Source: Bacteroidota bacterium
GTDB taxonomy: Bacteria; Bacteroidota; Bacteroidia; NS11-12g; UBA955
Assembly (NCBI GenBank): GCA_030682255.1
Contig: JAUXOK010000010.1
Span: forward strand, 1-64,000
Direction: 5' to 3'
DNA length: 64,000 nucleotides
Shown: positions 61,649 to 64,000 of the stretch, in pieces
Layout: each line of letters starts with the position of its first letter
Numbering within the stretch: position 1 is the first letter of the stretch
The notes under the pieces: model-generated
Told to the model about the DNA's origin: nothing
Seen by the model: the letters and a program-made list of their open reading frames with translations, nothing else
Databases searched by the model: none
Translations under genes and position numbers: made by a program

Positions 61649-62422
61649 TCATATAAGTCCTGCACCCAATGCAAGTGAAATTATTATCAGCATTATAGCA
61701 ATCGTTACTTGTAAAAATCTAAGTGTCACTTTCTTTAAAAGTTTGTTGCCTAAATATGCTCCTGCAATTCCTGCTAGCGTTGCACAAATTACTAAAGTTA
61801 AGTTTTCGGTCAGCCCCGATTTTGTAAACCTTGTTGCATAAATACCAAGACGTGTGAAATCAACAAAAGTTGAAACGACAACTGCTGTTGCAACAAAAGC
61901 TTCTTTTGAAAGTCCTGCTTTGATTAAAAAAGCACTTCTTAGAGCACCTTGATTTCCTGAAAGTCCACCAAAGAATCCACTTAATGCTCCGCCAATTGGC
62001 AGTTTGTTCTTACCGAATTGTAAAGTGTTGAAATATGGAATAAGGTCAATACTTGCAAAAATTATAAGCAAAATGGTAATGATAAATTTAACGGGATAAA
62101 CTTCAAAATGCTTTCCGAATGCGTCATAAGAAAATAAGGGCTGTAAGTCGGTTATGTTTAACAAAATCCAAGAACCAACAATGGCTGCAATAACTGCTGG
62201 AATTCCAAAACGCATCAATACTTCTTTGTTTGCATTTCGACCAACCAAAAACAGTTTGAAAATGTTATTGAAGAAATGAACAACTCCTGTTAAAGCGATT
62301 GCTAACTCCACAGGAAAGAAAAGCATAAATACAGGTGTCAAAATGGTACCAAGCCCAAAACCTGAAAAGAATGTAAGAATAGCAACTACAAATGCCACCA
62401 ATGATATAACTACAATTTCCAT
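61649..62422 (-). CDS. TSUP (TauE/SafE) family membrane transporter
   Basis: This 257-residue protein has about eight membrane helices. It starts LVAFVVAILTFFSGFGLGTILTPVF, and the second repeat has GGALSGFFGGLSGNQGALRSAFLIKAG, the paired motifs of the sulfite exporter/permease family. The likely cargo is a sulfur compound or organic anion, but the substrate is unknown. Its ATG follows the stop of the DoxX gene directly. DoxX together with TSUP hints at sulfur metabolism; DoxX proteins in some archaea are thiosulfate:quinone oxidoreductase subunits. The pair forms a putative mobile cassette. Confidence 0.88.
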   Translation of the reverse strand: MEIVVISLVAFVVAILTFFSGFGLGTILTPVFMLFFPVELAIALTGVVHFFNNIFKLFLVGRNANKEVLMRFGIPAVIAAIVGSWILLNITDLQPLFSYDAFGKHFEVYPVKFIITILLIIFASIDLIPYFNTLQFGKNKLPIGGALSGFFGGLSGNQGALRSAFLIKAGLSKEAFVATAVVVSTFVDFTRLGIYATRFTKSGLTENLTLVICATLAGIAGAYLGNKLLKKVTLRFLQVTIAIMLIIISLALGAGLI

Positions 62423-62851
62423 TTAACCTTTATTTTTTAGTTTATTGTCCACCGACCAATAGCCACCGCCTTTAATTAGCAGAAAAATACTTCCTAATAG
62501 CATTGACCAATCCGTTCTACTTCCGTGCATCATTTCCCAAAAACCTTTTTCCAAATAAACTTCGGATTTTGTGGTTGTAAAAGCTACAAGCATAATGATT
62601 ATTAAAGGAATACTTGCCAATCGTGTTAGCAAACCCAATAAAATTAATGCACCGCAAAGTATTTCAAATGTACCTACAAAATTTCCTAAGAATTCAGGAG
62701 CAGGCAAACCGACTTTTTCAAATCGTCCTGCCCCACGAAGGGCTGGAAATAAAAACTTTTGGATTCCTTCCGATAAAAATACGGCTCCAACAATCAAACG
62801 GATTATGATTGTTGTTTTGGATTGGTCTGTATGAATAATTTTTTTTAGCAT
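62423..62851 (-). CDS. DoxX family membrane protein
   Basis: This 142-residue protein has four helices and the DoxX pattern: IIIRLIVGAVFLSEGIQKFLFP, then GRFEKVGLPAPEFLGNFVGTFEILCGALILLGL and a final DWSMLLGSIFLLIKGGGYWS. The family is widespread and poorly characterised, with links to redox and sulfur stress. It is transcribed first, directly before the TSUP gene. The pair is bounded by GGCATAAC (62869) and GTTATGCC (61601) sites. Confidence 0.88.
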   Translation of the reverse strand: MLKKIIHTDQSKTTIIIRLIVGAVFLSEGIQKFLFPALRGAGRFEKVGLPAPEFLGNFVGTFEILCGALILLGLLTRLASIPLIIIMLVAFTTTKSEVYLEKGFWEMMHGSRTDWSMLLGSIFLLIKGGGYWSVDNKLKNKG

Positions 62852-62868
62852 CTTATTGATGTCCTTCA

Positions 62869-63002
62869 GGCATAACGGTTTGCAGATTGGCGATGGTCGG
62901 GATTTTCAGCACAAAAGTTAGTTCGGAGAACTGAACTTTCGGCTACCACAAAACTGCCAAGCGGAGACGGAACCCCGCCTATTGCAAATGTGCTGTTATG
63001 CC
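62869..63002. repeat. 134-bp attC-like imperfect palindrome between two gene cassettes
   Basis: The element starts GGCATAACGGTTTGCA and ends TGCAAATGTGCTGTTATGCC, so the terminal 8 bases are exact complements and the next bases are near complements. The middle is imperfectly structured. On the minus strand it begins 11 bases after the stop codon at 63014 and ends 17 bases before the DoxX ATG, the position of an attC site in an integron cassette array. The GTTATGC/GCATAAC cores deviate from the strict GTTRRRY/RYYYAAC consensus. A reading frame across it (62866-63150) is a by-product. Confidence 0.6.
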
Positions 63003-63013
63003 CAGTTTTTCTT

Positions 63014-63529
63014 TCAGTCGTCATATCTATAAACTCTACTGTTAAACCATTTCCAAATGTATGGTTCGTGTCCAAAGTAATTATATTTTTTGTTAACCAA
63101 TGTCGGCTTAATTTTTTTGAAATTGAAGTAGGCAAATTGCATAATGTCAATTTTAGTACCGTCTTTTAAATAGATAATTATTTGCTTGAAGTCCCAAATT
63201 CTATAAGGAACTTTAGATGTGCTAAAACCTTTAATGTCGTCTTTGTAAATTGTCTTTGTTTTAAGCGTCAATACATTAAACTCTTCAATGGTCTGGTCGG
63301 TGATTAAATAGTTTTTTGTCGTTGTGATAAATGCTTTAAAAAACATTTGAAATATTGCTCCGAAAATTGTCGCCCCGAGTAATATAGTCAAGTATTGTTT
63401 AAGTCCATTTGTCTTTAAGTCACGAAACAAAAGGTAAATAATAAAACAAGTCAAGCCACAAGAAAATATTGAAAAAGCAAGTCGTCCAATAGCAACTAAA
63501 GGGTTAAAATATGTCTTAAAGTCGTTCAT
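63014..63529 (-). CDS. Two-helix membrane protein with PH-like C-terminal region (cassette gene)
   Basis: The 171-residue protein begins with two membrane helices (AIGRLAFSIFSCGLTCFIIYLLF and LTILLGATIFGAIFQMFFKAF). A soluble part follows with strands such as NYLITDQTIEEFNVLTLKTKTIYKDDIKGF and FKQIIIYLKDGTKIDI, reminiscent of bacterial PH domains. The function is unknown. It fills a 582-bp module between GTTATGCC at 62995 and GGCATAAC at 63585, in line with a one-gene cassette, and reads the same way as the neighbouring cassette. Confidence 0.72.
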   Translation of the reverse strand: MNDFKTYFNPLVAIGRLAFSIFSCGLTCFIIYLLFRDLKTNGLKQYLTILLGATIFGAIFQMFFKAFITTTKNYLITDQTIEEFNVLTLKTKTIYKDDIKGFSTSKVPYRIWDFKQIIIYLKDGTKIDIMQFAYFNFKKIKPTLVNKKYNYFGHEPYIWKWFNSRVYRYDD

Positions 63530-63584
63530 TGATTTTTGTCAAAGTCGTTGAGTCGTTGTCGGTTTGCGTGTCGTCCTAAAATTG

Positions 63585-63622
63585 GGCATAACTTGTATAT
63601 ATGTGCCATAACATGGCACATA
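63585..63622. repeat. GGCATAAC half-site followed by hairpin ATATGTGCCAT/ATGGCACATAT
   Basis: GGCATAAC (63585-63592) matches the left end of the 134-bp palindrome. A perfect 11-bp inverted repeat with loop AAC follows at about 63598-63622. It could be the 5' boundary of the cassette pair. The spacer to 63710 shows no gene. Confidence 0.5.
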
Positions 63623-63711
63623 TCCCCCCAAAATTGGTTGGCTTTGTGCCATAAATTGCTACATATTCCGTTTTCATTCCACAAATTAAACCCATTCCCC
63701 CCAAATCACCA

Positions 63712-63747
63712 AAAAAAAACCGCCCACTGTGGCGGACGGTTCTTTTT
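63712..63747 (-). terminator. Hairpin CCGCC/GGCGG with flanking A and T runs
   Basis: CCGCC (63720-63724) pairs with GGCGG (63731-63735), with eight or more As on one side and TTTTT on the other. It lies 23 bases after the stop of the partial gene that follows, on the minus strand. Confidence 0.6.
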
Positions 63748-63769
63748 ATTATGCGAAAACACTAGAGAT

Positions 63770-64000
63770 TTATTCCTCAACCCTCACCTCATATTCCGCT
63801 GGCAGAGGACCAACATTTTGCATCAGCAGAAAGTTGGCAGATGGGTCGGGGTTAAAGGTGGACGATTGCCCTCCGCCTACTACCACTAGTGTTACACCTT
63901 GAAACATCAATGGGTCGTTGCTCAGGCACACATGCACAAAGTCTCCGCCCTTGTTTTTTATCCTAAACGCCCTGCTGCTGAGGTATGGAATATTTTCTAC
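63770..64000 (-). CDS. 3' end of an unidentified gene (runs off the window)
   Basis: The minus strand is open from the window edge to a TAA at 63772-63770, giving 76 residues. Recognisable stretches are RAFRIKNKGGDFVHVCLSND, TLVVVGGGQSSTFNP and LPAEYEVRVEE. Codon choice is richer in G and C than in the neighbouring genes (for example GGC, GCG, CTG, CTC), which may mean a different origin or high expression. A terminator follows. I do not recognise the family. Confidence 0.65.
   Translation of the reverse strand, partial: VENIPYLSSRAFRIKNKGGDFVHVCLSNDPLMFQGVTLVVVGGGQSSTFNPDPSANFLLMQNVGPLPAEYEVRVEE

Noticed and set aside
62866-63150. 94-residue reading frame ending in HRQSANRYA
   Set aside because: It crosses the attC-like palindrome and the end of the 63014 gene on the same strand in another frame; it reflects repeat sequence, not a gene.
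63536-63889. 117-residue plus-strand reading frame
   Set aside because: It crosses the cassette boundary, a hairpin and a terminator, and overlaps the clearly coding minus-strand gene at 63770.

Overview
The window is about 64 kb of low-GC chromosome from a member of the Bacteroidota, probably outside the Bacteroidales. The evidence is a type IX secretion sorting domain (8973-11591), a CHU_C/gliding-type C-terminal domain (50618-52456), a MurF-alanine racemase fusion, a GlsB/GlsA-type aminolipid pair, a carotenoid desaturase, lipoprotein signals with relaxed lipoboxes, and many TAnnTTTG promoter -7 elements placed just upstream of start codons. I cannot fix the genus from the sequence. There is one tRNA gene (tRNA-Asn), no rRNA and no CRISPR array.

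Layout. 1-600: 5' end of a transposase gene, then three tandem 131-bp units, each carrying a terminator and the last 18 nt of the adjacent tRNA-Asn. 655-8217: lipid and housekeeping genes (glsB, glsA, 3-hydroxyanthranilate dioxygenase, pdxA, pepA) and a CrtD-like desaturase. 8354-14420: a MITE and a four-gene surface/secreted-protein operon whose first gene is preceded by an out-of-frame C8 tract. 14438-23096: a VWA-type membrane protein with a radical SAM protein, then a glycosyltransferase fusion, an acyl-CoA synthetase and a WecA-like transferase. 23098-31940: fabD, a second MITE, REP-like palindromes, ftcD, aroE, dedA, a transporter and an XRE-Fic protein. 32155-38104: secreted-protein genes inserted before a fic 3' remnant, an IMPACT protein, a leucine-rich-repeat-like exported protein, an MFS pump and a candidate structured RNA. 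38109-48065: envelope proteins, ssb, and a TetR-controlled tripartite RND efflux operon. 48289-56061: dxs, msrB, a gliding-type secreted protein, murF-alr and an exported protein. 56218-61139: a type I secretion-like operon with a degenerate ABC ATPase. 61182-63622: GC-rich and palindromic repeats followed by two gene cassettes separated by a 134-bp attC-like palindrome. The window ends inside an unidentified gene.

The most noteworthy signals are (a) the integron-like cassette pair without a visible integrase (61601-63592), (b) the C8 tract that could switch export of a surface protein on and off (13824-13831), (c) a 192-nt RNA candidate closed by a 22-bp long-range stem (37849-38040), (d) tandem tRNA 3'-end units beside tRNA-Asn, and (e) a fic paralog remnant next to a member of a small exported-protein family that has a second copy at 54982-56061. 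All functional statements come from reading motifs; no database search was run.
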